Positions 1-7,032 of a DNA stretch of 64,000 nucleotides are shown in pieces. The position numbers and the translations under genes are program-made. This stretch comes from Syntrophales bacterium (GTDB taxonomy: Bacteria > Desulfobacterota > Syntrophia > Syntrophales > UBA2210), in contig JALNXD010000001.1 in NCBI GenBank assembly GCA_023230565.1, positions 248,001 to 312,000 on the forward strand, written 5' to 3'. Position 1 is the stretch's first letter; every line of letters begins with the position of its first letter. The notes under the pieces were generated by a model. The model saw only the letters and a program-made list of their open reading frames with translations, had not been told where the DNA came from and searched no databases.

Positions 1-429
1 AACCTTTTTTCTCCCACTCACCAGAATTGCGGCGCCATCAGCGTCTTTTCCACAGTTATCAATGGAAGGGCTTTTGGAGTGGCGGGCCTCACCGAAAGAT
101 GTGCAAACCAGATGCGTGCGAAAATTGTCATCGGCACGGCGGAGGCCCCGGATACACATCCCGGAGGTATGCCCAATTCCTGCCACACAAAGGTGAAACT
201 TATATTCGCCAAAGATACGGGAGTGATTATGGGCGGTTCCATATGCGGGGGCAAACCGGTGGGGGAAATGACAAACGTGCTGAGCGCCTGTATAATGCAT
301 CGAATGACGGCGGACGATATCGTAAAATTTCAGATGGGCACCCACCCTGCGCTTACTTCGTCGCCGATTATGTACCCGATCGTGAATGCGGCATGCAAGG
401 CAGTCATTCCGCTAAAAGCATCTGCATAA
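1..429 (+). CDS. C-terminal part of a pyridine nucleotide-disulfide oxidoreductase (partial)
   Basis: The frame is open from the first base of the window, so the 5' part lies outside. The visible 142 residues resemble the C-terminal dimerisation domain of flavin-dependent NADH oxidase / CoA-disulfide reductase type enzymes, with the pattern FGVAGLTE near the start and GGSICGGKPVGEM in the middle. The FAD and NAD Rossmann motifs would be upstream and cannot be checked. Several cysteines are visible (NCGA, NSCH, SICGG, SACIM, AACK), more than usual for this domain. The next genes in the same direction are an ArsR-type regulator and a thioredoxin, which suggests a thiol-redox or metalloid-responsive unit. 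The substrate cannot be told from this fragment. Confidence 0.65.
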   Translation, partial: NLFSPTHQNCGAISVFSTVINGRAFGVAGLTERCANQMRAKIVIGTAEAPDTHPGGMPNSCHTKVKLIFAKDTGVIMGGSICGGKPVGEMTNVLSACIMHRMTADDIVKFQMGTHPALTSSPIMYPIVNAACKAVIPLKASA

Positions 430-489
430 GTCGCAATAATTCAGACTGTATTTTCAAACTGACATGCGTAAAGAGGAAAATGTATAAAA

Positions 490-786
490 ATGAAATCTTC
501 AGATCATTATAAAAGTGTTGATTACGATAAAATGTCCGATTTTTTTAAAGCTGCCGGCAATCCCACACGGCTGAAAATACTGATGGAGCTTGTCAAAAGT
601 GAAAAGTGCGTGAAAGAAGTTGAAAAATTCACGGGAACACGGCAGGTAAACATTTCTCAGCATCTGGCAGTTCTGAAGCGCTGCGGCATCATCGACTGCC
701 GGAAGGATGGAAACCTGCGATGTTATTTTTTAAAAGAGCCTGAAATAATCAAGGATATTCTGAATCTGGCTGCAAAAAGAAAATAA
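490..786 (+). CDS. ArsR/SmtB-family winged-helix transcriptional regulator
   Basis: A 98-residue protein of typical ArsR length. Residues 18-35 (FFKAAGNPTRLKIL) and the recognition-helix region around residues 50-65 (QVNISQHLAVLKRCGII) match the family winged helix. Cysteines sit at positions 40, 65, 70 and 78. Cys40 lies in the place where many ArsR proteins carry part of their metalloid or redox sensing site, so thiol-based sensing is plausible but inferred. It sits 60 bases after the oxidoreductase, and its stop codon is followed closely by the thioredoxin gene, so the three are probably cotranscribed. ArsR proteins usually repress their own operon and dissociate on ligand binding. Confidence 0.85.
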   Translation: MKSSDHYKSVDYDKMSDFFKAAGNPTRLKILMELVKSEKCVKEVEKFTGTRQVNISQHLAVLKRCGIIDCRKDGNLRCYFLKEPEIIKDILNLAAKRK

Positions 787-846
787 ATGCGGTCTATATT
801 CACGAGGCTATTTTGGAAGTCAAAAAAAAGGAAGGGGAATAGAGCG

Positions 847-1203
847 ATGTTGGGAAACGATAGGCAACCGCTGCACAATAGGCCTAACCATCCAGTTATC
901 ATCACTGATGAAAACATCGATGAAGCAGTTATGAAATATCCTTTTCTCATTATCGATTGCTGGGCTGGATGGTGTGCTCCATGTAAAAAGATCGAACCTA
1001 TGATTGAAGAATTGGCATCGGATCAAGATGGGGATATTGTGTTTGGCACGCTTCATGTAGATACAAACCCCAAAACTTCTGCAAGGTATAACATACAGTT
1101 TATTCCCGACCTTCTGGTATTTAAAAAAGGAAACAAAGTCGGTGATATTATAGGAGCAATGTCAAAAGAGATACTTTTGGAAAAAATAAACCTGTATAAG
1201 TGA
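847..1203 (+). CDS. Thioredoxin-family protein (WCAPC active site)
   Basis: A cytoplasmic thioredoxin-fold protein of 118 residues with the active site WAGWCAPCKK and the cis-proline segment FIPDLLVF. The two catalytic cysteines form the dithiol that reduces disulfides in partner proteins. An upstream in-frame ATG at 787, touching the stop of the ArsR gene, would add 20 residues, but it lacks a Shine-Dalgarno sequence. The ATG at 847 follows GGAAGGGGAA by about 7 bases and gives the normal thioredoxin length, so I prefer it. The neighbouring flavin disulfide oxidoreductase may reduce it, which is inference from position only. Confidence 0.88.
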   Translation: MLGNDRQPLHNRPNHPVIITDENIDEAVMKYPFLIIDCWAGWCAPCKKIEPMIEELASDQDGDIVFGTLHVDTNPKTSARYNIQFIPDLLVFKKGNKVGDIIGAMSKEILLEKINLYK

Positions 1204-1264
1204 CGCATATGAATCGACCGCTTTGATTTTCCACGTATGAAAAGTTAAAACACCGGCAATAAAG

Positions 1265-1320
1265 AAGCCGAAGATTCCGGCGGATTCACTACCTGATTAA
1301 TTCTTCGGCTTTATCCTTTT
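1265..1320. terminator. Bidirectional intrinsic terminator between convergent genes
   Basis: The 10-bp perfect stem AAGCCGAAGA (1265-1274) pairs with TCTTCGGCTT (1302-1311) around a 27-base loop and is followed by a T-rich stretch. It separates the plus-strand thioredoxin unit from the minus-strand flavoprotein gene that ends at 1334, so it could serve both. Confidence 0.6.
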
Positions 1321-1333
1321 ACTCCTTTTACAT

Positions 1334-3235
1334 TCAGATTTCACTTCCTGCTGTCACACCTTGTACAAAAGCAGCTTCAATATTTGCAGGTTCCGCCGCA
1401 TCTCCGATAAGGCGTTTTTCGCCCCTGAATTCCTTCAGAGCCTCAGCAAGAGCATTATCTGGTTCCATGCCGGAGCAAATTATAACTGTATCGAAGGGAT
1501 CAAGAATGATTTCTTCTCCTTTGTAAATAACTTTCACTCCCTGGGGTGTAAAATCTAAGAGTTTTGTAGATGGCATAAGTTTCAATCTGGGATGATCAGC
1601 GATCCTTTTCAACATTAAATTTCTGGTTATGGGATCCATGTCTATGGCAATTGCATCAGACCTTCTGCAGGCAACTACTTCCTTTCCCTCCGATAAAAGC
1701 GTTTCCGCCACCTCCATGCCCACCATGCCCGCACCAAGTACAAGTATTCTGTCGCCCTTTACTTTTTTGTTTTTTTCATAGAACTCAAATGCGGTCATCA
1801 CATATTGGGCTTCTATACCTTCAATCTCCGGCACGCTCTGACGAGCACCGGTCGCCAATATCAGTACGTCGGGAGATTCCCGCATAACGAAATCCGCCGT
1901 AACTTTTTGCTTCAGGTGAATACTAACATTGGATTGCTGCAAACGGCCGATCATCCCCTTAAGCACTCGCGACATGGTAGTCTTACCCTCTGCCTTTACT
2001 GCAAAAGCAAATTGTCCACCGGTAAAATCCCGCTGTTCAAACAGCGATACCTTGTGGCCTCTTGCCGATGCGGTAACCGCCGCCGCCATACCGGCCGGAC
2101 CTGCCCCCACAATCATAACGCGTTTGGGAGGTGTAGCGGGTCCCGGGGGCGAAGCCGTAACCCAGGGGTTTGCCATACATTCAATCGGGGTAGCCGATCT
2201 CACCTTTTTCAAACAGGCCTGAAGGCACGCGCCGCATAACAGTATGGAATCAGGTTCGCCATGTAACATTTTATTTGGAAAATCCGGATCAGCTATGAGA
2301 GGACGACCCAGTGCGATGCAATCAGCCATACCTTCATTCATGACTTTCTCAATTCGCTCGGGGTATCCCATCCGCCCTGCTACTATGATCGGAATCGATA
2401 CTTCTGATCGAATTTTTCGTAGTACATCATACTGTGGTTCTTCAGGAAGTGCCATGTGGCCAAAATACCAGGCCGGATTATCGCAAGAATTTCAAAAACC
2501 TACGTGCAGAGCGGACACGCCTTGCTGCTCCAGAAGAGCAAAAAGTTCTCGCTGGTTCTCCGGATCCAATCCTTCTTCAACAAATTCCTTGCCGGAGACC
2601 CTTACAATTACCGGTACCGGCCCTGCTGCGTTCATGACGGAATCCAGCACTTCATTGACAAATTTGTTTGAGTTGCCCCACTGGTCATCGCGTTTATTGG
2701 TCCGTTTAGAATAAAATTGACTGAGCAGATACCCATGGCCGGCTTGCAATTCGATGAGATCCGCCCCTGCAGCCGCCGCTCTTTCTGCTGCCAAACCGAA
2801 ATCATCGATGATCCGCACAATTTGTGCGCTGGACAGTTCCATTGCCTCAATGCCTGTTGCGGGGCATGTCATAGCTGAAGGAGCCAGGGGCGCAGAAGAG
2901 ATTGCTTTAGGATTTGCCGCTCGCCCTGCATGGTTCAGGTGTATTGCGGCAGCCGCGCCTTCTTCGTGTATGGCATGAACCAGTTTTTTCAGTTCTTTTA
3001 TATGATTGTCGTCGTGAATGCGCAGCTGTTTATGGTGCTCAACGCCTTCAATCGATACGGATGCGGGTTCAAGAATAAGCAAAGCGGTACCACCCTGCGT
3101 TAGCCTGCGATAAAATGATTCTGATTCAAAGGTGACGCAGCCTCCAGGATTATTTAAAGCGGTTTTCATGGGGGCAAGCACAAAACGATTTTTTAATTCC
3201 ACAGGACCTAGGCTGATGCTTTCTTGGCATTTCAT
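1334..3235 (-). CDS. Old Yellow Enzyme-type Fe-S/FMN/FAD oxidoreductase with in-frame UGA (putative selenoprotein)
   Basis: Read through one in-frame TGA (2492-2494), this is a 633-residue protein of the 2,4-dienoyl-CoA reductase / NADH:flavin oxidoreductase family. An N-terminal FMN-binding TIM barrel (about 1-320) starts with LKNRFVLAPM. A 4Fe-4S ligand set C-x2-C-x3-C-x11-C falls at 334, 337, 341 and 353. An FAD Rossmann motif VGAGPAG lies near 377 and an NAD(P) motif LGAGMVG near 500. The halves on either side of the TGA are in the same frame, 12 codons apart, so this is not a frameshift. The stop is codon 248 and reads U-N-S-C, a redox-type U-x-x-C motif. A short GGCC/GGCC hairpin with GGU in its loop lies about 22 bases downstream. 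Together with the peroxiredoxin in this window, selenocysteine insertion is the favoured reading. A nonsense mutation or sequencing error is the alternative. Substrate unknown, enoate or enoyl-CoA-like compounds being typical of the family. Confidence 0.72.
2453..2494 (-). promoter_or_regulatory. Candidate SECIS element after the UGA of the flavoprotein
   Basis: On the coding (minus) strand the TGA is followed after 17 bases by GGCC, a 9-base loop TGGTATTTT and GGCC. Bacterial SECIS elements need a guanosine-containing apical loop at roughly 16-37 bases from the UGA, and the GG here is 22-23 bases away. The stem is only 4 bp, with at most a little extra pairing outside it, so the structural support is much weaker than for the peroxiredoxin element. 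Confidence 0.4.
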
Positions 3236-3282
3236 AATTTCCTTATCTCCTTATTAGATTCCTATGCTTACCGTCTTTTATA

Positions 3283-3320
3283 TTTAAAGGACCGGGTTTT
3301 GTCATTTTGCCGACCCGGTC
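3283..3320 (-). terminator. Intrinsic terminator downstream of the membrane protein gene
   Basis: An 8-bp perfect GC-rich stem GACCGGGT (3290-3297) pairs with ACCCGGTC (3313-3320). On the minus strand it is followed by CCTTTAAATAT. It lies 27 bases beyond the stop of the minus-strand membrane protein gene. Confidence 0.55.
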
Positions 3321-3346
3321 AGATCACATGTGCGCACAAAAAAATC

Positions 3347-4030
3347 TCAGTGATGCATGGAATTTTTCCAGTCAGTTTTTACTTTTCCCCACTCCGCGAA
3401 AAGTAAAGGGAATGCAATATCACTTGTACAACAAGGAACCCACACTGCGAGAAACAAAAATAATGCGATTACGATCAGGATTAAAGGATTGAGCTCTGTT
3501 CCCAAGGCCATAATCATATGAAACAGGGATGCCCATGCACTGAGAAGTACATGCCCTGCATGAGGAAATTTTGTTTTCGGGTACCAGTACGCAAGAAAAA
3601 TACCGGCAAAGGCTAACGGGTTGACGAGCCACCATTTTTCAACAAATCCCAAATGGAGACCCCGGTGAGGCAGATTTAAAAATAGTTCGCCCGCGTATGG
3701 GATTATGCAGTCACTTAGACTGCCGATACCGATTGATCCAAAATACCCGATTGCCAGAGTTGGTAAAAAATTACCCGGTCCATGCAACCTGTACATTCCT
3801 GCTGTTACCAGTGCACTGAGAAAAACGTGCAAAGGGTGCAAAATCCAGAACAATGTATCAAAGATAGATCGGGATGCCTCAACGCTTAAAGAAATCCATA
3901 AAATGGCAAATGCCGTAATCGTACCGAATAATGTAAAAGGAGCATGCACTTTAAGCTCGTAAAATATTGTTGCAGCCATTCCTCTTATTCGGGTTTGTCT
4001 TTCCGGAAAAGGTTCGCTTTCGCTTGCCAT
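3347..4030 (-). CDS. Polytopic membrane protein of unknown function with a PCCTSD motif
   Basis: 227 residues, with about six to seven hydrophobic segments, starting around residue 25 (HAPFTLFGTITAF) and ending in a strongly hydrophobic stretch before the motif VPCCTSDIAFPLL. I recognise a conserved but unnamed family with the pattern HAPFT, HPLHVFLSA, GSIGIGSLSD and PCCTSD, and I do not know its function. The conserved H, D and paired cysteines inside membrane segments would suit binding of a metal or a redox role, which is inference. An in-frame start 36 codons upstream exists, but the ATG at 4030 follows AGAGGGGAAT and removes a basic, non-conserved leader. It lies downstream of the DUF5320-like and permease genes on the same strand, with a terminator in between. 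Confidence 0.7.
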   Translation of the reverse strand: MASESEPFPERQTRIRGMAATIFYELKVHAPFTLFGTITAFAILWISLSVEASRSIFDTLFWILHPLHVFLSALVTAGMYRLHGPGNFLPTLAIGYFGSIGIGSLSDCIIPYAGELFLNLPHRGLHLGFVEKWWLVNPLAFAGIFLAYWYPKTKFPHAGHVLLSAWASLFHMIMALGTELNPLILIVIALFLFLAVWVPCCTSDIAFPLLFAEWGKVKTDWKNSMHH

Positions 4031-4230
4031 CTGCCATTCCCCTCTACGCTCGTAGATTGGTCGTAAATATTTTTTAAACTGCCGGCGTTTGATCCCGGCG
4101 CCTCGTACAGGATTTCTACCCCTCTGACCAGCACTCAATCTGAGGCTTCCTTAAAATGTACCTCGCGAAAGGCACCAGTGCCATCGTGCTGCCACTTCTT
4201 TGTGTCGGCATGAAAAAACTCGCAGTCACC

Positions 4231-4269
4231 AATTATAAAGATAAGCCGTCGTATTTTAGACGGCTTATC
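4231..4269 (-). terminator. Strong intrinsic terminator after the DUF5320-like pair
   Basis: An 11-bp perfect stem GATAAGCCGTC (4240-4250) pairs with GACGGCTTATC (4259-4269) around an 8-base loop. On the minus strand it is followed by TTTATAATT. It sits 26 bases after the stop of the gene at 4296, so it ends that transcript before the membrane protein gene. Confidence 0.8.
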
Positions 4270-4295
4270 CTCAGGTGAATTCAGAAAAAAAAGAT

Positions 4296-4646
4296 TTACT
4301 TTTCCTGTTCTTCTTCCAAACCGTTAATGCGCTTATTGATCTCTGCAAGGGCTTCTTCGAAATATTTCGCCTCAGCCTGGAGCGCATCGATCTCCTGTCG
4401 ACGCGTTGGAGCCTCGGCATATGGTACGGCATAGGGAACGCCGTATCCATATGCATAGGGAACACCCCAGCGCCGACCTCGGCCCCCGCGAAATCCGAAA
4501 CCCATGCCGCGTCCGTACCCGTACCCGTATCCTCGTCCCGGTATCGGATTTGCGAATCCCGGCATTGAGAATCCTGCACAGTACCCTGCTGCACGTCCTG
4601 TCATTGGTCCCATTCCTGCTGGACCGGTTCTATCACCACCTGGCAT
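4296..4646 (-). CDS. DUF5320-like Gly/Arg/Tyr-rich small protein
   Basis: A 116-residue protein starting MPGGDRTGPAGMGPMTGRAAG, a signature seen in DUF5320-type proteins. The middle (residues 30-75) is low-complexity GYGYGRGMGFGFRGGRGRR and repeated (V)PYA(Y) units. The last 35 residues are a charged heptad-like helix (EIDALQAEAKYFEEALAEI) probably forming a coiled coil. There is one cysteine near residue 23 (YCAGF). Such proteins often sit beside NifX/NifB-type cofactor-binding proteins and metal transport genes, as here, but their role is not established. A good SD (AAAGGAGGT) precedes the ATG. It follows a shorter paralogue in the same direction. Confidence 0.75.
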   Translation of the reverse strand: MPGGDRTGPAGMGPMTGRAAGYCAGFSMPGFANPIPGRGYGYGYGRGMGFGFRGGRGRRWGVPYAYGYGVPYAVPYAEAPTRRQEIDALQAEAKYFEEALAEINKRINGLEEEQEK

Positions 4647-4697
4647 TTTTTTTACCTCCTTTTCTATTTGGATTATTAAATGTGACCGGCTTTTTTA

Positions 4698-4979
4698 TTA
4701 AAACCGGCGTCGATTCTCGCGCAGTAACCCGTAACCGCGGCCCCTTCCAAATCCCAAGCCACGACCGTATATGCCCTGTCCGCGTGGGGGAGCATTCCAT
4801 GTTCTGTCAGGCAAAGTTTCTATATGCCTCCGGTTCTGAATGAGGCGATTCAACCGGCCCCAAATTCCCTGACCGGAATTCGTGCAATCCTGCATAGTAG
4901 AATACCCGGCACAAAAACCCATGCCGCGTCCTGTCATGGAGCCTGCTCCAAAAGGACCTGTTCGATCTCTACCCGGCAT
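4698..4979 (-). CDS. Second DUF5320-like small protein
   Basis: 93 residues, opening with MPGRDRTGPFGAGSMTGRGMG, clearly paralogous to the next gene over its first 25 residues and over a GRGLGFGRGRGYG stretch near the C-terminus. It lacks the C-terminal coiled-coil helix of its partner. Two cysteines occur (FCAGY near 23 and DCTNS near 32). The ATG is preceded by AAGGAGGAAATAAC. The pair is probably one transcript ending at the hairpin near 4250. Function unknown. The conserved N-terminus may be the functional part and the Gly/Arg tail a flexible region, which is inference. Confidence 0.7.
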   Translation of the reverse strand: MPGRDRTGPFGAGSMTGRGMGFCAGYSTMQDCTNSGQGIWGRLNRLIQNRRHIETLPDRTWNAPPRGQGIYGRGLGFGRGRGYGLLRENRRRF

Positions 4980-5185
4980 GTTATTTCCTCCTTCCTTTTA
5001 AATTTACTTCCGGTCTCGAATCTGTAAGCAACCTCTCCCATTCGATTCGGGCACGACAACGAGGTCCTACAGGTCTCGAGATTCGATTCAGCAAGTATAT
5101 CTTCATGGAAACCCTAATTGATCTTTTCCAAATAACCTGTACTATATGAACGCATATTTTATGCCAGGAAAGAAGGCTTGAAAAA

Positions 5186-5290
5186 ATGGCTATGGATCTG
5201 AAAAAACAACACAGTCAGCGAAAACAGGATAGTACTGATGCGACCGTCGCTCACGAATTAGGTTGCACCTGTGCAACTTCATTACAATGA
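5186..5290 (+). CDS. Possible 34-residue ORF ending in a C-x-C tail (unproven)
   Basis: A short plus-strand frame beginning MAMDLKKQHSQ and ending LGCTCATSLQ, with GAAGG about 9 bases before the ATG. It lies in the 325-base space between the DUF5320-like genes and the permease pair, where I see nothing else. I recognise no family. The polar N-terminus and C-x-C end could bind metal, but chance occurrence is equally possible. Confidence 0.18.
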   Translation: MAMDLKKQHSQRKQDSTDATVAHELGCTCATSLQ

Positions 5291-5304
5291 TTATTCCTGC
5301 CGGT

Positions 5305-5832
5305 CTAGCGGCCTCCCTGGAGGACGCTCATGACGCAGCCGATGCATATCGATGCCGAAAATGTCAGTACGACCAGTGAAATCACATAAAGCCAGCCGAA
5401 GTATTCGATCATAACGGGCAGAAGGAAAGGCTTGACGGCCCTGTTGTAAAGAAAAACAGAAATGGTGTAATTCCCCGCGCCCTTTTCCTTGAGATCCCTG
5501 AGCAGGGGATACCATGCATATATCGGTCCGGTGGAAATAACGCCAGCCACCGCCGCCAATACGGTTCCCCTGATTCCTGAATCCTTTCCAAGGAATTTCG
5601 CAACGCGTGCCGGTTTAATAAAAAAATTTACCAGCAGCAAGATGATAAAGATCAACAAAAAAGGTGCCAGCATGTTCAGCAGAATATTTCCGCTCCCGAT
5701 AAGGGCCAGCAGGGTTTTATCAGGCATGATAAAAAAGAGAATGAGATACATCGCCACGACTGCAGCAGGAAAAAGTTTCGTATATTTCAAAGCCGGCTTA
5801 TTGCGTGGTGCTTTACCAGTATCACTGATCAT
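5305..5832 (-). CDS. Predicted permease, second half of a split two-gene permease
   Basis: 175 residues with about five membrane segments, similar to half of the COG0701-type predicted permeases. The motif GVISTGPIYAWYPLL corresponds to the conserved Gly-rich G-x-x-x-x-GP loop of this family. I place the start at 5832 because ATG there overlaps the stop of the upstream gene (ATGA) and follows GGAAAG; a slightly earlier ATG at 5841 is less well placed. With the upstream gene it probably forms a heterodimeric transporter. Members of the superfamily include arsenical and other metal or metalloid exporters, but the substrate cannot be assigned here. Confidence 0.72.
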   Translation of the reverse strand: MISDTGKAPRNKPALKYTKLFPAAVVAMYLILFFIMPDKTLLALIGSGNILLNMLAPFLLIFIILLLVNFFIKPARVAKFLGKDSGIRGTVLAAVAGVISTGPIYAWYPLLRDLKEKGAGNYTISVFLYNRAVKPFLLPVMIEYFGWLYVISLVVLTFSASICIGCVMSVLQGGR

Positions 5833-6614
5833 GACAACCATCTTTCCAGAATATTCACAATCAGGACAGTGAGAATTGCAACCGGAATTGCCGCTATAAA
5901 GCAGATACCGTTTCTCAGAATCGCAAACTTCCTGCCCAAAGCCGCCGCCTCTGCCGGCATCTGTATCACTCCTACTGTTACCCAGCTCACGATAAAAGCG
6001 GTGACTGCAAAGAGGCTGATTCCGTTTTTCAGCAGTTCCCCTCCTATTATGTAACTGTTGATCGGATTTCCGGCGAAAATGCTGCCGAAGCAGGCTCCCC
6101 GGAAACTGTCAAAGATTATATTGCCGGAGAAAACAGAAACAAGTAATTCTTTGGAGACAAACGCATCGAACAAACCTATTAACAAGGCCACCCCGATCAC
6201 AACCGGCAGCAAGGCAGCGAACTGTCTGGCGGAATTTTTGACCGCGCGAAGTATGGCGCTTCTACTGCTGCCGCCCGGCATGGTACGGTTTTCATCGGCT
6301 GAAGCGGCCCTGTAGTGCTCCAGTGCATCTTTCACCGTTCCCTTTATTTCGGTGAGAACCTCTATGCCATTCTCTTTCAACTGATCGATTATGCCGGGAC
6401 TGCAATATCCGGTAATAATGACGTTTGCTCCTCTGTTGACTGCTGTCATGACGGTCTGCACACCGGCACCACGCGTATGCCTGTTGATCGAAGAAGGGAC
6501 GGCTTCAAATGCACCGCTGTCAACATCTACTATCAGAAAATATTTCGCGACACTGAGCCGAAGCGCAACCTTCGCATCCATAGTGGAGCCATCGGCCGAT
6601 ATGGCTATTTTCAT
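5829..6614 (-). CDS. NifX-like cofactor-binding domain fused to a predicted permease
   Basis: 261 residues in two parts. Residues 1-105 (MKIAISADGSTMDAKV..., GAGVQTVMTAVNRGANVIITGYCSP) match the dinitrogenase iron-molybdenum cofactor-binding fold shared by NifX, NifB C-terminus and related proteins. Residues about 125-261 are a membrane domain of the COG0701 permease type (FAGNPINSYIIGGELL, VIQMPAEAAALGRKFAILRN) with about four segments. The N-terminal domain would face the cytoplasm. The next gene overlaps by 4 bases and supplies the other permease half. Both modules are contiguous in one frame with no stop, so the fusion is real in this sequence. A role in binding a metal or metal cofactor at the transporter is inference. 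The SD is AAAGGAC. Confidence 0.8.
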   Translation of the reverse strand: MKIAISADGSTMDAKVALRLSVAKYFLIVDVDSGAFEAVPSSINRHTRGAGVQTVMTAVNRGANVIITGYCSPGIIDQLKENGIEVLTEIKGTVKDALEHYRAASADENRTMPGGSSRSAILRAVKNSARQFAALLPVVIGVALLIGLFDAFVSKELLVSVFSGNIIFDSFRGACFGSIFAGNPINSYIIGGELLKNGISLFAVTAFIVSWVTVGVIQMPAEAAALGRKFAILRNGICFIAAIPVAILTVLIVNILERWLS

Positions 6615-6722
6615 TTTATCTTTGTCCTTTACAAGAATTCACTTTCATCCTCAGTTAATCAGAAGGATACACTACCCATCATCTCAAATACAATCTTTTA
6701 AAAAATCACACACTGCACCGCT

Positions 6723-6884
6723 ATGGGGCTTCCGGAAAGACTGCACTCGGGCTTTAAGATTTATGATGCTGCGATCGTTGCAGCGGTAGATATGGAAAAT
6801 GCGCTCATGTGTACAAATAAATCAGATGACGCAATCGGGCTGCTCTCTGAAACGTTGACCAATTTCAAGGAAGGGAGTCAATGA
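6723..6884 (+). CDS. Possible 53-residue protein or gene remnant, unrecognised
   Basis: The frame begins MGLPERLHSGFKIYDAAI and continues as a soluble, mixed-charge sequence ending LTNFKEGSQ. The amino-acid make-up looks like real protein rather than chance, and the open frame continues seven codons upstream (..THCTA) before a stop, so this may be the tail of a decayed gene. No clear SD is seen. I do not recognise a family. Confidence 0.22.
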   Translation: MGLPERLHSGFKIYDAAIVAAVDMENALMCTNKSDDAIGLLSETLTNFKEGSQ

Positions 6885-6969
6885 AGACCGGCTTTTCTTA
6901 ACGCAACCCAGAGAGGGCGCCGCCGCTATCACAAAGCGCTGATATTCAGCGGATTCACCCTCTTGCCTT

Positions 6970-7011
6970 AAAACAGAACAGGGCAGAGTTACCGTCCGGC
7001 TCCGCCCTGTT
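6970..7011 (-). terminator. Intrinsic terminator after the PKD protein gene
   Basis: AACAGGGCAGAG (6977-6988) pairs with CTCCGCCCTGTT (7000-7011), 12 bp with one wobble position, followed on the minus strand by CTGTTTTAAG. It lies 21 bases past the stop of the PKD gene. Confidence 0.6.
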
Positions 7012-7032
7012 TAATGTCTGGCGCTTACAATC

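Larger units (their letters stand above)
6615..7032. other. 418-base intergenic region between divergent-looking accessory genes
   Basis: Apart from one possible short plus-strand frame (6723-6884) and a terminator hairpin near 7000, I see no gene, RNA or repeat. The promoter of the NifX-permease operon should lie in its left part, but no convincing -35/-10 pair was found by eye. Confidence 0.4.

Noticed and set aside
2456..2494. A frameshift or two separate genes as the explanation for the split flavoprotein
   Set aside because: The two parts are in the same phase with only one TGA between them and no missing domain, and the second part has no SD or sensible N-terminus, so recoding or a point nonsense change is the only consistent reading.
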